A stretch of DNA of 64,000 nt from positions 35,439-99,438 of the forward strand of contig NZ_JAIQYY010000003.1 of the NCBI RefSeq assembly GCF_020181035.1, read 5' to 3'. The notes beneath the pieces are model-generated. The model was not told where the DNA came from and ran no database searches. It saw only the letters and a list, made by a program, of their open reading frames with translations. Source of the stretch: Streptomyces sp. CoH27. GTDB lineage: Bacteria; Actinomycetota; Actinomycetes; Streptomycetales; Streptomycetaceae. Every line of letters starts with the position of its first letter. Position 1 is the stretch's first letter. Positions 54,687 through 62,899 of this stretch are shown in pieces. Both the position numbers and the translations under genes were made by a program.

Positions 54687-55421
54687 TCAGTGGCCGCCCG
54701 GCCGGCGCAGGGCGGCCACGAACTTGTACCGGGACCCCCGGTACACCGAGCGCACCCACTCCACCGGGGTGCCCTCCGCGTCCCGCGAGTGGCGGGACAG
54801 CAGCAGCATCGGCAGCCCCACGTCGGTGCCGAGCAACTGCGCCTCGCGCGGGGTGGACAGCGAGGTCTCGATGGTCTCGTCGGCCTCCGCGAGATGGACG
54901 CCGTAGACCTCGGCGAGCGCGGTGTACAGCGAGGGCCGGGTCGTGAGCTCGCCGCGCAGGCCGGGGAAGCGGCGGGCCGACAGATGGGTCGTCTCGATCG
55001 CCATCGGCTCGCCGCCGGCCAGCCGCAGCCGCTCGATGCGCAGCACCCGTTCGCCGAGCCCGATGCCGAGCAGGCCCGAGAGCTTCTCGTCCGCCGGTAT
55101 CTCCCCGATGTCCAGCACCTGCGAGGCCGGGGTGAGGCCCTGGGCGCGCATGTCCTCGGTGTGCGAGGTCAGCTGGAGCGTGCGGTACAGCTTGGGCTGG
55201 GCGACGAAGGTGCCCTTGCCCTGGATCCGGTCGAGGCGGCCCTCGCCCACGAGTTCGGTGAGCGCCTGCCGGATCGTGGTCCGTGAGGTGTCGAACCGGA
55301 CTGCGAGCAGCCGCTCGGCGGGCACGGCCGAACCGGGTTGCAGCGCCTCGGTCATCGCGAGCAACTGCTGCTTGATCCGGTAGTACTTCGGCACGCGCGC
55401 GCTGCTGACGTCAGGGGTCAT
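54687..55421 (-). CDS. dasR: GntR/HutC regulator DasR
   Basis: 244 residues. Winged helix at about 10-75 ([32 protein letters not shown]) and a UTRA effector domain ([40 protein letters not shown]). The close match to S. coelicolor DasR over the DNA-binding region and the dre sites at the divergent dasA support the name. DasR represses chitin/N-acetylglucosamine genes and is released by glucosamine-6-phosphate. Confidence 0.92.
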   Translation of the reverse strand: MTPDVSSARVPKYYRIKQQLLAMTEALQPGSAVPAERLLAVRFDTSRTTIRQALTELVGEGRLDRIQGKGTFVAQPKLYRTLQLTSHTEDMRAQGLTPASQVLDIGEIPADEKLSGLLGIGLGERVLRIERLRLAGGEPMAIETTHLSARRFPGLRGELTTRPSLYTALAEVYGVHLAEADETIETSLSTPREAQLLGTDVGLPMLLLSRHSRDAEGTPVEWVRSVYRGSRYKFVAALRRPGGH

Positions 55422-55473
55422 GCCTGCCTTCCCGGCTGTGTGAGTGGTCTCCCGTTATAGCGACCCGTCACGC

Positions 55474-55489
55474 ATTGGTCTAGTCCAAC
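55474..55489. promoter_or_regulatory. dre site (DasR box) near dasR
   Basis: ATTGGTCTAGTCCAAC matches the 16-bp dre palindrome A(C/T)TGGTCTAGACCA(G/C)T at most positions. It lies 53 bases before the dasR start, suggesting autoregulation. Confidence 0.88.
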
Positions 55490-55567
55490 CGGGAAGCCCG
55501 GCAAAAGGGGACGGAGTCCCTCCGGTGACGTTCTCGTAACGGCCTCCAGCGGCTTCTGGAGCCACCC

Positions 55568-55596
55568 TTGACACCCCGAAAGGTCTAGGCCAAGCT
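55568..55596 (+). promoter_or_regulatory. dasA promoter with dre site in the spacer
   Basis: TTGACA (55568-55573) is a perfect -35; CAAGCT (55591-55596) after 17 bases is a weak -10. The dre AAAGGTCTAGGCCAAG (55579-55594) covers the spacer and the -10, so DasR would block initiation. Confidence 0.85.
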
Positions 55597-55603
55597 CCAC
55601 CGT

Positions 55604-55619
55604 ACTGGTCTACACCATT
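55604..55619. promoter_or_regulatory. Second dasA dre site
   Basis: ACTGGTCTACACCATT, 25 bases after the previous dre, lies at or just past the predicted transcription start, adding a roadblock. Confidence 0.87.
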
Positions 55620-55712
55620 AGTGGCCAGGTCCCGAGCCCTACGTGCAACAGCGTCGTACGCAGGTCACCGCCGAGGGCGTGGGGGGTAAGCAGCATCCCT
55701 GAGGAGGGTGGC

Positions 55713-56990
55713 GTGAAGCGCAAGCTCGCTGCCGCGATCTCGATCGCGGGCATGATGGTCTCCGTTGCGGCGTGTGGCGGGAACGGCAAGGACAGCTCCA
55801 AGGACGCGGGACCGGACAGCTGGAAGGGCCAGACGCTCACGGTCTGGACCATGGACGGCTCCGCGCCCCCGCAGTGGTCCAAGGACGTCCAGGCCGCCTT
55901 CGAGAAGAAGACCGGCGCCAAGCTCAAGTTCGAGATCCAGAAGTGGGACGGGATCCAGCAGAAGATCACCACCGCCCTCTCCGAGAACAACCCGCCGGAC
56001 GTCCTGGAGGTCGGCAACACCCAGACCCCGGCCTACGCGGCCACCGGCGGCCTCGCCGACCTCTCCGACGTCAAGACGGCGGTCGGCGCCGACTGGACGC
56101 CGTCGGTCTCGCAGTCCTCCGTCTACGACGGCAAGCAGTACGCCGCCCCCTGGTACTTCGCCAACCGTGTCGTCATCTACAACAAGGCGATCTGGGCGAA
56201 GGCCGGCATCACGAGCACCCCGAAGACCCGGGACGAGTTCCTCAAGGACCTGGACACCATCGGCAAGAAGACCGACGCCGAGCCGCTCTACCTGCCGGGC
56301 CAGAACTGGTACTTCCTCGACGGCCTGATCATCGGCCAGGGCGGCGACCTGGTGAAGAAGCAGGGCAGCAAGTACGTCTCCAACCTCGCCGACCCCAAGG
56401 TCGCCGCGGCCATGGAGATCTACAAGAAGTACGCCTCCTACTCCAAGGCCCCCAAGGACAAGGACGAGGCCACCCCGCAGCAGGCCACCATCTTCGCCAA
56501 GGGCAAGACCGGCGCCTTCATCGGCATGGGCTGGGAGGCCGCCACCGCCATCCAGACCGACAAGGCCATCGAGAAGCAGATCGGCTACTTCACCATCCCG
56601 GGTGCCACGGCCGACAAGCCCGAGGGCGTCTTCCTCGGCGGCTCCAACCTCGCCGTCGCCCAGAACAGCAAGCACCAGTCCCTGGCCAAGGAGTTCCTGA
56701 AGATCGCCCTGTCCGACCCGTACGAGGGCGAACTGGCCAAGCTCAACGGGGTCATCCCGAACAAGACGGCCCTGCAGAGCAACCTCAAGGGCAACGGCGC
56801 CGCCGAGGCCGCCGCGCCCGCCGCTGCCGCCGGCGGCACCACCCCGCTGATCCCCGAGTGGGCCGCGGTGGAGAACACCCCGAACCCGATCAAGTCGTAC
56901 ATGACCGCGGTCCTGAACGGCAAGGACCCCGCGGCGGCCGCCAAGGACGTCGAGGGCGAGATCGACAAGCGACTGGCCCAGCAGAACTGA
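55713..56990 (+). CDS. dasA: Chitooligosaccharide-binding lipoprotein DasA
   Basis: 425 residues. Lipobox SVAACGG (Cys near 21) after a signal peptide; the mature part is a sugar-binding ABC receptor (GQTLTVWTMDGSAPPQWSKD; GVFLGGSNLAVAQNSKHQSL). Binds N,N'-diacetylchitobiose and delivers it to DasBC. GTG 55713 with GAGGAGG upstream. Followed by an 84-bp inverted repeat before dasB. The usual ATPase MsiK is encoded elsewhere. Confidence 0.93.
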   Translation: MKRKLAAAISIAGMMVSVAACGGNGKDSSKDAGPDSWKGQTLTVWTMDGSAPPQWSKDVQAAFEKKTGAKLKFEIQKWDGIQQKITTALSENNPPDVLEVGNTQTPAYAATGGLADLSDVKTAVGADWTPSVSQSSVYDGKQYAAPWYFANRVVIYNKAIWAKAGITSTPKTRDEFLKDLDTIGKKTDAEPLYLPGQNWYFLDGLIIGQGGDLVKKQGSKYVSNLADPKVAAAMEIYKKYASYSKAPKDKDEATPQQATIFAKGKTGAFIGMGWEAATAIQTDKAIEKQIGYFTIPGATADKPEGVFLGGSNLAVAQNSKHQSLAKEFLKIALSDPYEGELAKLNGVIPNKTALQSNLKGNGAAEAAAPAAAAGGTTPLIPEWAAVENTPNPIKSYMTAVLNGKDPAAAAKDVEGEIDKRLAQQN

Positions 56991-57010
56991 TGACCCGCGC
57001 CGGGGGCGCC

Positions 57011-57094
57011 AGGGCCTGTCCGGCGGATCAGGCCGGCTTGAGGCAAGGGTGCCTCATAAGCAGCGATTCCGGCAGGATCCGCCGGACAGGCCCT
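57011..57094. repeat. 84-bp inverted-repeat element between dasA and dasB
   Basis: Perfect 19-base arms (AGGGCCTGTCCGGCGGATC at 57011-57029 and its complement at 57076-57094) flank 46 bases that hold a second hairpin, GAGGCA-AGGG-TGCCTC. The outer pairing extends imperfectly into GGGGGC and GCCCCC. A MITE-like or REP-like element; in mRNA it would form a large stem after the dasA stop. Confidence 0.9.
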
Positions 57095-57153
57095 AAGTGC
57101 CCCCGGCTCAGTCGTCCGTACGGCCGGTTCGGCCATGGAAGAGATGGCAACTC

Positions 57154-58152
57154 ATGTCAGTGCAGACCCAGGGCACGGACACGGCCGGGGAGCCCACTGT
57201 CCGCAAGGCCCGGATACCGAGGCCGCCACGGGGTGCGGACCGTGACCCCGCCTCCCCCGCCCGCCGCGGTGCCGGCGCCCCCTACCTGCTCGTCCTGCCC
57301 GCGCTGCTGGCCACGGTGGTCCTGCTCGGCTGGCCCCTGGTCAAGAACGGCATGCTGTCGTTCCAGAACCTCAACCCGCGGCAGCTCATCCAGCACCTCA
57401 CCGAGTGGAACGGCGTCGAGAACTACCGGAGCGTCCTGAGTGAGCCGGAGTTCTGGCACGTCGTCGAGCGCTCGGTCTTCTTCACCGCCGCCAACGTCGT
57501 CCTCATCATGGGGATCGGCACCCTGATCGGCCTGCTGCTGGCCCGGCTCGGCAAGAAGATGCGGCTGCTCCTCATGATCGGCCTCGTCCTCGCCTGGGCC
57601 ATGCCCTACGTCGCGGCCACCACCGTCTACCAGTGGCTGTTCGCCCAGCGCTTCGGCGTCGTCAACTGGGTCCTGGACAGGCTCGGCTGGCACTCCATGG
57701 CCGACCACAACTGGCTGGGCAGCCAGTTCTCCACCTTCTTCGTGGTCATCGTGCTGATCGTGTGGCAGTCGGTCCCCTTCGTGGCGATCAACCTGTACGC
57801 CGCCACCACCACGATCCCCAAGGAACTGTACGAGGCCGCCGCCCTGGACGGCGCCGGCGCCTGGCAGAGCTTCACCTCGGTCACCCTGCCCTTCCTGCGG
57901 CCGTTCCTGTACTCCACGACCTTCCTGGAGGTCATCTGGGTCTTCAAGTCGTTCACGCAGCTCTTCGCGATGAACGAGGGCGGACCCGACCGCCTCACCG
58001 AGACCCTGCCGATCTACGCCTATGTCGAGGGCGTCGGCAACCAGCACTTCGGGGTCGGCGCGGCGATCTCCTTCCTGACCATCGTGGCCCTGCTCGTCAT
58101 CACCTCGTACTACCTGCGCATGGTGCTCAAGCAAGAGGAGGACGAGCTGTGA
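57154..58152 (+). CDS. dasB: Chitooligosaccharide ABC transporter permease DasB
   Basis: 332 residues with a cytosolic tail of about 45 residues and six membrane helices, MalF type. The EAA loop is ELYEAAALDGAGAWQSFTSV. ATG 57154 follows the 84-bp element by 60 bases; overlaps dasC by GTGA. Partner of DasC. Confidence 0.92.
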   Translation: MSVQTQGTDTAGEPTVRKARIPRPPRGADRDPASPARRGAGAPYLLVLPALLATVVLLGWPLVKNGMLSFQNLNPRQLIQHLTEWNGVENYRSVLSEPEFWHVVERSVFFTAANVVLIMGIGTLIGLLLARLGKKMRLLLMIGLVLAWAMPYVAATTVYQWLFAQRFGVVNWVLDRLGWHSMADHNWLGSQFSTFFVVIVLIVWQSVPFVAINLYAATTTIPKELYEAAALDGAGAWQSFTSVTLPFLRPFLYSTTFLEVIWVFKSFTQLFAMNEGGPDRLTETLPIYAYVEGVGNQHFGVGAAISFLTIVALLVITSYYLRMVLKQEEDEL

Positions 58153-58979
58153 AGCGCTCGCTCTTCGGCCGTCTGTGGCCCAACGCCACCGCCGTCGTCC
58201 TGTTCGCCGGCTTCGTGTTCCCCGTCTACTGGATGTTCGCGACGGCCTTCAAACCGACGGGCGACATCATCTCCGAGAACCCGGTGTGGTTCCCGACGAA
58301 CATCACCCTCAGCCACTTCAAGAAGGCGGTCGACGCCGACCACTTCTGGACGCTGGTCGTCAACTCCGTGACGGTCACGGTCCTTTCGGTCGTCTTCTCT
58401 CTCGTCATCGCCCTGTTCGCGGCCTTCGCCCTGGCCCGCCTGCGGTTCAAGGGCCGGCGCGGTCTCATCGTGACGTTCATGCTGGCGCAGATGGCCCCCT
58501 GGGAGGTCATGATCATCGCCATCTACATGATCGTCCGCGACAACGACATGCTGAACAGCCTCGTTCCGCTCACCGTCTTCTACACGATGATGGTGCTCCC
58601 GCTGACCGTCCTGACGCTGCGCGGCTACGTCGCCGCCGTGCCCAAGGAGCTCGAAGAGTCCGCGATGGTCGACGGCTGCACCCGGGTCCAGGCCTTCCGC
58701 CGGGTGATCTTCCCGCTGCTCGCGCCCGGTCTGATGGCGACCTCGCTGTTCGGGTTCATCACCGCCTGGAACGAGTTCCCGCTCGTCCTGATCCTGAACA
58801 AGGACGTCGAGAAGCAGACCCTGCCGCTGTGGCTGTCGCAGTTCCAGACCGCGTTCGGCGACGACTGGGGCGCCACCATGGCCGCCTCGTCCCTGTTCGC
58901 GCTGCCCATCCTGATCCTCTTCATCTTCCTGCAACGCAAGGCTGTCAGCGGTCTCACCGACGGCGCCGTGAAGGGATGA
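58149..58979 (+). CDS. dasC: Chitooligosaccharide ABC transporter permease DasC
   Basis: 276 residues, six helices, MalG type. The EAA loop is KELEESAMVDGCTRVQAFRR, followed by FGFITAWNEFPLVL. GTG 58149 overlaps dasB; its stop overlaps the first ATG of dasD. Confidence 0.92.
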   Translation: MKRSLFGRLWPNATAVVLFAGFVFPVYWMFATAFKPTGDIISENPVWFPTNITLSHFKKAVDADHFWTLVVNSVTVTVLSVVFSLVIALFAAFALARLRFKGRRGLIVTFMLAQMAPWEVMIIAIYMIVRDNDMLNSLVPLTVFYTMMVLPLTVLTLRGYVAAVPKELEESAMVDGCTRVQAFRRVIFPLLAPGLMATSLFGFITAWNEFPLVLILNKDVEKQTLPLWLSQFQTAFGDDWGATMAASSLFALPILILFIFLQRKAVSGLTDGAVKG

Positions 58980-60475
58980 CCCCGCCGATGACCACACTCG
59001 CCACCGGCCCTGACACCCTGACGCGGGACGCCCTCGCGGTCCTGCAGCCGGGGTTCGACGGCACCACCGCGCCGGACTGGGTGCGCCGCCGCCTCGGCGA
59101 GGGCCTCGCCTCCGTCGCCCTGTTCGGCCGCAACGTCGTCACCGAGAGCCAAGTCACCGCGCTCACCGCCCAGTTGCGCGCCGAGCGGGACGACCTGCTG
59201 GTCGCCATCGATGAGGAGAGCGGCGACGTCACCCGCCTGGACGTGCGCACCGGCTCCACCTTCCCCGGCAACCACGCCCTCGGCGCCGTCGACGACCCCG
59301 GCCTCACCCGGGCCGTCTCCCGCGAGCTGGGCCGTCGCCTGACCGCCTGCGGCGTGAACTTCGACTGGGCGCCGTCCGCCGACGTCAACGCCAACGCCGA
59401 CAACCCCGTCATCGGGGTGCGCTCCTTCGGCGCGAGCACCGACCTGGTCGCCCGGCACACCGCCGCCTGGGTCGAGGGCCTGCAGTCCACCGGCGTCGCC
59501 GCCTGCACCAAGCACTTCCCCGGCCACGGCGACACCAACGTCGACTCCCATCACGCCGTACCCCGCATCGACGTCGACGCCGACACCCTGTACGCGCGCG
59601 AACTGCCCCCGTTCCGCGCGGCGATCGCCGCCGGCACCCGGGCGATCATGAGCGCGCACATCCTCGTCCCGGCCCTCGACCCCGACCGGCCGGGCACCCT
59701 CTCCTCCCGCATCCTCACCGAGCTGCTGCGCGGCGAACTCGGCTACCAGGGCCTGATCGTCACCGACGGCATGGAGATGCGGGCGATCTCCGGCACCTAC
59801 GGCCTGGAACACGGCGTGGTCCTCGCCATCGCGGCCGGCGCCGACGCCATCTGCGTCGGCGGCGGACTGTGCGACGAGGGTACGGTCCTGGGGCTCCGGG
59901 ACGCGCTGGTGGCCGCCGTACGCTCCGGCGAACTGCCCGAGGAACGCCTCGCCGACGCGGCCGCCCGGGTGCGCGACCTCGCCCGGTGGACGGCCGAGGC
60001 GCGCGGCGCCGGCACGGACACCGCGCCCCACCCCGAGATCGGCCTGATCGCGGCCCGCCGAGCCCTCCGCGTGACCCGCACCGCCGCCGTATCGCCTCTC
60101 AACTCACCTTTGTACGTCGCCCAGTTCGAGCCCGCCCGCAACATCGCCGTCGGCGACCAGACCCCGTGGGGCGTGGCCGCCGAGCTGGAGCGACTGCTGC
60201 CCGGGACCACCGCCGGCTCCTACACCGGCGACGGCGCCGCTGCGGAGGTGCTCGCCGCCGCCGACGGCCGCCGGATCGTCGCCGTGGTCCGTGACGAGCA
60301 CCGGCACCCCTGGATGGGCGCCGCCCTCGACACCCTGCTCGCCGCCCGCCCCGACACCGTCGTCGTCGAGATGGGCCTGCCGCAGGCCGCCCCGCGCGGC
60401 GCCCTGCACATCGCCAGCTACGGTGCCGCCCGCGTCTGCGGGGTGGCGGCGGCCGAGGCCGTCGTCGCCGGCTGA
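58976..60475 (+). CDS. dasD: GH3 beta-N-acetylglucosaminidase DasD
   Basis: About 499 residues. NagZ-type GH3 motif KHFPGHGDTNVDSHHAVP with the catalytic His of the family, and the nucleophile Asp in GLIVTDGMEM. No signal peptide, so it cleaves imported chitobiose inside the cell to GlcNAc, whose phosphorylated derivative relieves DasR. ATG 58976 overlaps dasC by ATGA; ATG 58988 is an in-frame alternative without a ribosome site. Confidence 0.92.
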   Translation: MTPPMTTLATGPDTLTRDALAVLQPGFDGTTAPDWVRRRLGEGLASVALFGRNVVTESQVTALTAQLRAERDDLLVAIDEESGDVTRLDVRTGSTFPGNHALGAVDDPGLTRAVSRELGRRLTACGVNFDWAPSADVNANADNPVIGVRSFGASTDLVARHTAAWVEGLQSTGVAACTKHFPGHGDTNVDSHHAVPRIDVDADTLYARELPPFRAAIAAGTRAIMSAHILVPALDPDRPGTLSSRILTELLRGELGYQGLIVTDGMEMRAISGTYGLEHGVVLAIAAGADAICVGGGLCDEGTVLGLRDALVAAVRSGELPEERLADAAARVRDLARWTAEARGAGTDTAPHPEIGLIAARRALRVTRTAAVSPLNSPLYVAQFEPARNIAVGDQTPWGVAAELERLLPGTTAGSYTGDGAAAEVLAAADGRRIVAVVRDEHRHPWMGAALDTLLAARPDTVVVEMGLPQAAPRGALHIASYGAARVCGVAAAEAVVAG

Positions 60476-60492
60476 CCGAAGCGGCCCCCGCC

Positions 60493-60521
60493 GGCCGCCC
60501 GCGACGAAAGCGCGGGCGGCC
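60493..60521 (+). terminator. Intrinsic terminator of the das operon
   Basis: GGCCGCCCGCG (60493-60503) pairs with CGCGGGCGGCC (60511-60521) across a 7-base loop, and a T-rich tract ending in TTTT follows by 60540. One of the few terminators here with a U-tract. Confidence 0.9.
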
Positions 60522-60599
60522 CGCACGATCTTGCTCTTTTCCCCGGATCTCCACAGCACGTGCTCGCACTTGTTCTCCCGTGTTTTCCAGAGGAATCGC

Positions 60600-61634
60600 A
60601 TGCAGACGCCCCACCCCTTCCTCCACCGAGCCGCCTCCGACCGCCCCTACTTCAGCGCCGACGGCGAGACCTACCTCGCCCCGGCCCCGCTGCGGGACCT
60701 GAAGAAGACCCACCCCCTGCGCGTACTCTCGGAGGAGGACTTCGCCTTCTGGCAGACGTACGGCTACGTCGTCGTCCGCGAGGCCATCACGCCCGGCGAG
60801 GCCAAGCAACTCCTCGACTTCGCCTGGCAGTTCCAGGGCCTCGACCCCGACGACCCCGAAACCTGGTACCGAGAGCCGGAGTTCCGCTCCGACCTCGACC
60901 AGCACCTGTTCATCTACGGCTTCGTGGAGGCCTACCACCACCAGCTCATCTGGGACAGCCGCCAGAGCCGTCGGGTCTACGACGCCTTCGTGGACGTCTG
61001 GGACTGCGCGGAGCTGTGGGTCACCCTGGACCGCCTCAACCTCAACCCGCCCAACACCCGCACCCGTTCCCGCTCCCTGATCGAACCCACCGACGAGGGC
61101 TTCGACATCGAACTGCACTGGGACGTCGACACCACCCTCGCCGTCCTCCCGCAGCGCGTGCAGGGCATCATCGCCCTCAACGACACCCGGCCCGAGCTCG
61201 GCGGCTTCCAGTGCGCCCCGGAACTCTTCCGCCGCTTCGAGGAGTGGCGCATCGCCCGGCCCGCCGGCCGCGACCCGGTCCGCCCCGGCACCGACCGCGC
61301 CGAGTTCCCGGTGATCCGCCCCGAGCTCCAGGCCGGTGACCTGCTCATCTTCAACGGCCTGCTGGCGCACGGCGTCGCCCCGAACCTCTCTGACAACGGT
61401 GTCCGAGCCGTCCAGTACCTGTCGATGATGCCCGCCCTGGAGGAGCACACCACGCTGCGCGACTCCCGGATCCACTCCTGGCGCACCCTCGCGACCCCCG
61501 ACTGGAACGCCACCCTCCTCGGCGACTCCCGCGAGCCCGAGGCCCACCGCTACGGGCCCGCCACGCTCGACCCACTCGGCAGAAGACTGCTCGGCCTGGA
61601 CTCCTGGACCACCGCGGCGGAAGAGGCCCAGTGA
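60600..61634 (+). CDS. Phytanoyl-CoA dioxygenase family protein (Fe/2-oxoglutarate oxygenase)
   Basis: 344 residues of the PhyH double-stranded beta-helix. Candidate iron ligands are His and Asp in IELHWDVDTT and His in NGLLAHGVAP; an Arg in GVRAVQYLSM may bind 2-oxoglutarate. ATG 60600 with AGAGGA upstream. First gene of a coupled operon; its stop overlaps the DUF6271 start. Hydroxylation of an amino acid or peptide is likely, substrate unknown. Confidence 0.85.
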   Translation: MQTPHPFLHRAASDRPYFSADGETYLAPAPLRDLKKTHPLRVLSEEDFAFWQTYGYVVVREAITPGEAKQLLDFAWQFQGLDPDDPETWYREPEFRSDLDQHLFIYGFVEAYHHQLIWDSRQSRRVYDAFVDVWDCAELWVTLDRLNLNPPNTRTRSRSLIEPTDEGFDIELHWDVDTTLAVLPQRVQGIIALNDTRPELGGFQCAPELFRRFEEWRIARPAGRDPVRPGTDRAEFPVIRPELQAGDLLIFNGLLAHGVAPNLSDNGVRAVQYLSMMPALEEHTTLRDSRIHSWRTLATPDWNATLLGDSREPEAHRYGPATLDPLGRRLLGLDSWTTAAEEAQ

Positions 61635-62899
61635 ACCGGATCTGCCTGTGCCTGCCCACCAACCGGGCCTGCTCCGCCACCATCACCGCGATCCACACCG
61701 AAGCCGCCTACGCGGCCGAACACTTCGGTGCCGACGTCCAGTTGCTGATCCTCGACTCCGCAGACGCCCGTGCCCGCGCCGAACACGCCCGGGTCGCAGC
61801 CGCCCTCCGCCGGACGCCCGGCGTCACCGTCCACCACCTGGACGAGGACGAGCAACGCGCCTTCCTGCGCCGGACGATCGACCGGGCAGGCCTTCCGGAC
61901 CCCGACCGCCTGCTCCGCCTCATGCTCCCGCCCGCTGTCTCCTACGGCGCCTGCACCAACCGCGCCTTCCTCCTGGCCGCCGCACTCGGCTGCACCTCCC
62001 TGCACCGCAGGGACTCCGACAGCGCCTACCAACTCCACGCCGGACAGCCGGTGTTCCCGGTCCGGCACGAGCTGCCGCACCTCGGCCGCCCCGCCGCCGA
62101 GGCCATGGCCTCCGTCACCCGGACCGACCTCGCCCCGGCGCTGCTGAGCCGCCCGGTGTCACTGGTGGGCGCTTCCTTCATCGGTGAACTCTCCGTCGAC
62201 ATCGGGGAGATACGACGCCTGGACGAAGGCGTCTACCACGACGTAGTGAGCCTCTGGGCGCCGGGCGACTGGTCCGAGGACCGCAAACGGGACCTGGTCG
62301 AGGAGTCCTTCACCGGCGCCGGCACGGCCCCGTTCACCGCCGACCACTCCACCCTCACCGTGGTCGACCCCATGCGCGTCGACATGTGCAACGTCGCCTT
62401 CGACCGCTCTGTCTACGAACGCGTCCCGCTGCCGCCCGCCACCGACACCATCGGCAGCGACTACTTCCTCCTCCACCTCGTCCACGACACCCGCCTGCCC
62501 GGCATCCTGCACAACCGGCACATCGAGAACTTCCACACCCCCGAACGCCGCACCGACACCGGATTCCCCGCCTACCAGCGCCGGTTCGTGAAGTTCCTGC
62601 TGTCGATGCTCTACTTCCACGACGTCTACGACCGCATGGCCGCCGAGGGGGACGGCCTCCCGGCCGACCGAATAGTGGAGTTCCTGCGGGAGAGCACCAC
62701 CCTGGACCGCACCGAGAACGTGTGGCGTCTGGACCGGGTGGACACGGCGTATCGCAAGCTCGGCGGCAGGTACGCGGCGTTCGCTGATCACCTTGCAAGG
62801 GAGCGTGGCCGGTTATTGGACCAGGCCGAGTCGGACATCGAGGCCTTCGCCGACCTGATGGAAACGTGGCCGGCACTCATCGAGGCGGCCCGCACATGA
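61631..62899 (+). CDS. DUF6271 family, glycosyltransferase-A-like protein
   Basis: 422 residues. The N-terminus RICLCLPTNRACSATITAIH and VQLLILDSAD looks like the nucleotide-sugar-binding start of a GT-A fold, and LHRRDSDSAYQLHAG contains a DxD-like acidic motif. I recognise the DUF6271 label but know of no proven activity. GTG 61631 overlaps the previous stop, and its stop overlaps the next ATG, so it is tightly coupled on both sides. Confidence 0.75.
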   Translation: MNRICLCLPTNRACSATITAIHTEAAYAAEHFGADVQLLILDSADARARAEHARVAAALRRTPGVTVHHLDEDEQRAFLRRTIDRAGLPDPDRLLRLMLPPAVSYGACTNRAFLLAAALGCTSLHRRDSDSAYQLHAGQPVFPVRHELPHLGRPAAEAMASVTRTDLAPALLSRPVSLVGASFIGELSVDIGEIRRLDEGVYHDVVSLWAPGDWSEDRKRDLVEESFTGAGTAPFTADHSTLTVVDPMRVDMCNVAFDRSVYERVPLPPATDTIGSDYFLLHLVHDTRLPGILHNRHIENFHTPERRTDTGFPAYQRRFVKFLLSMLYFHDVYDRMAAEGDGLPADRIVEFLRESTTLDRTENVWRLDRVDTAYRKLGGRYAAFADHLARERGRLLDQAESDIEAFADLMETWPALIEAART

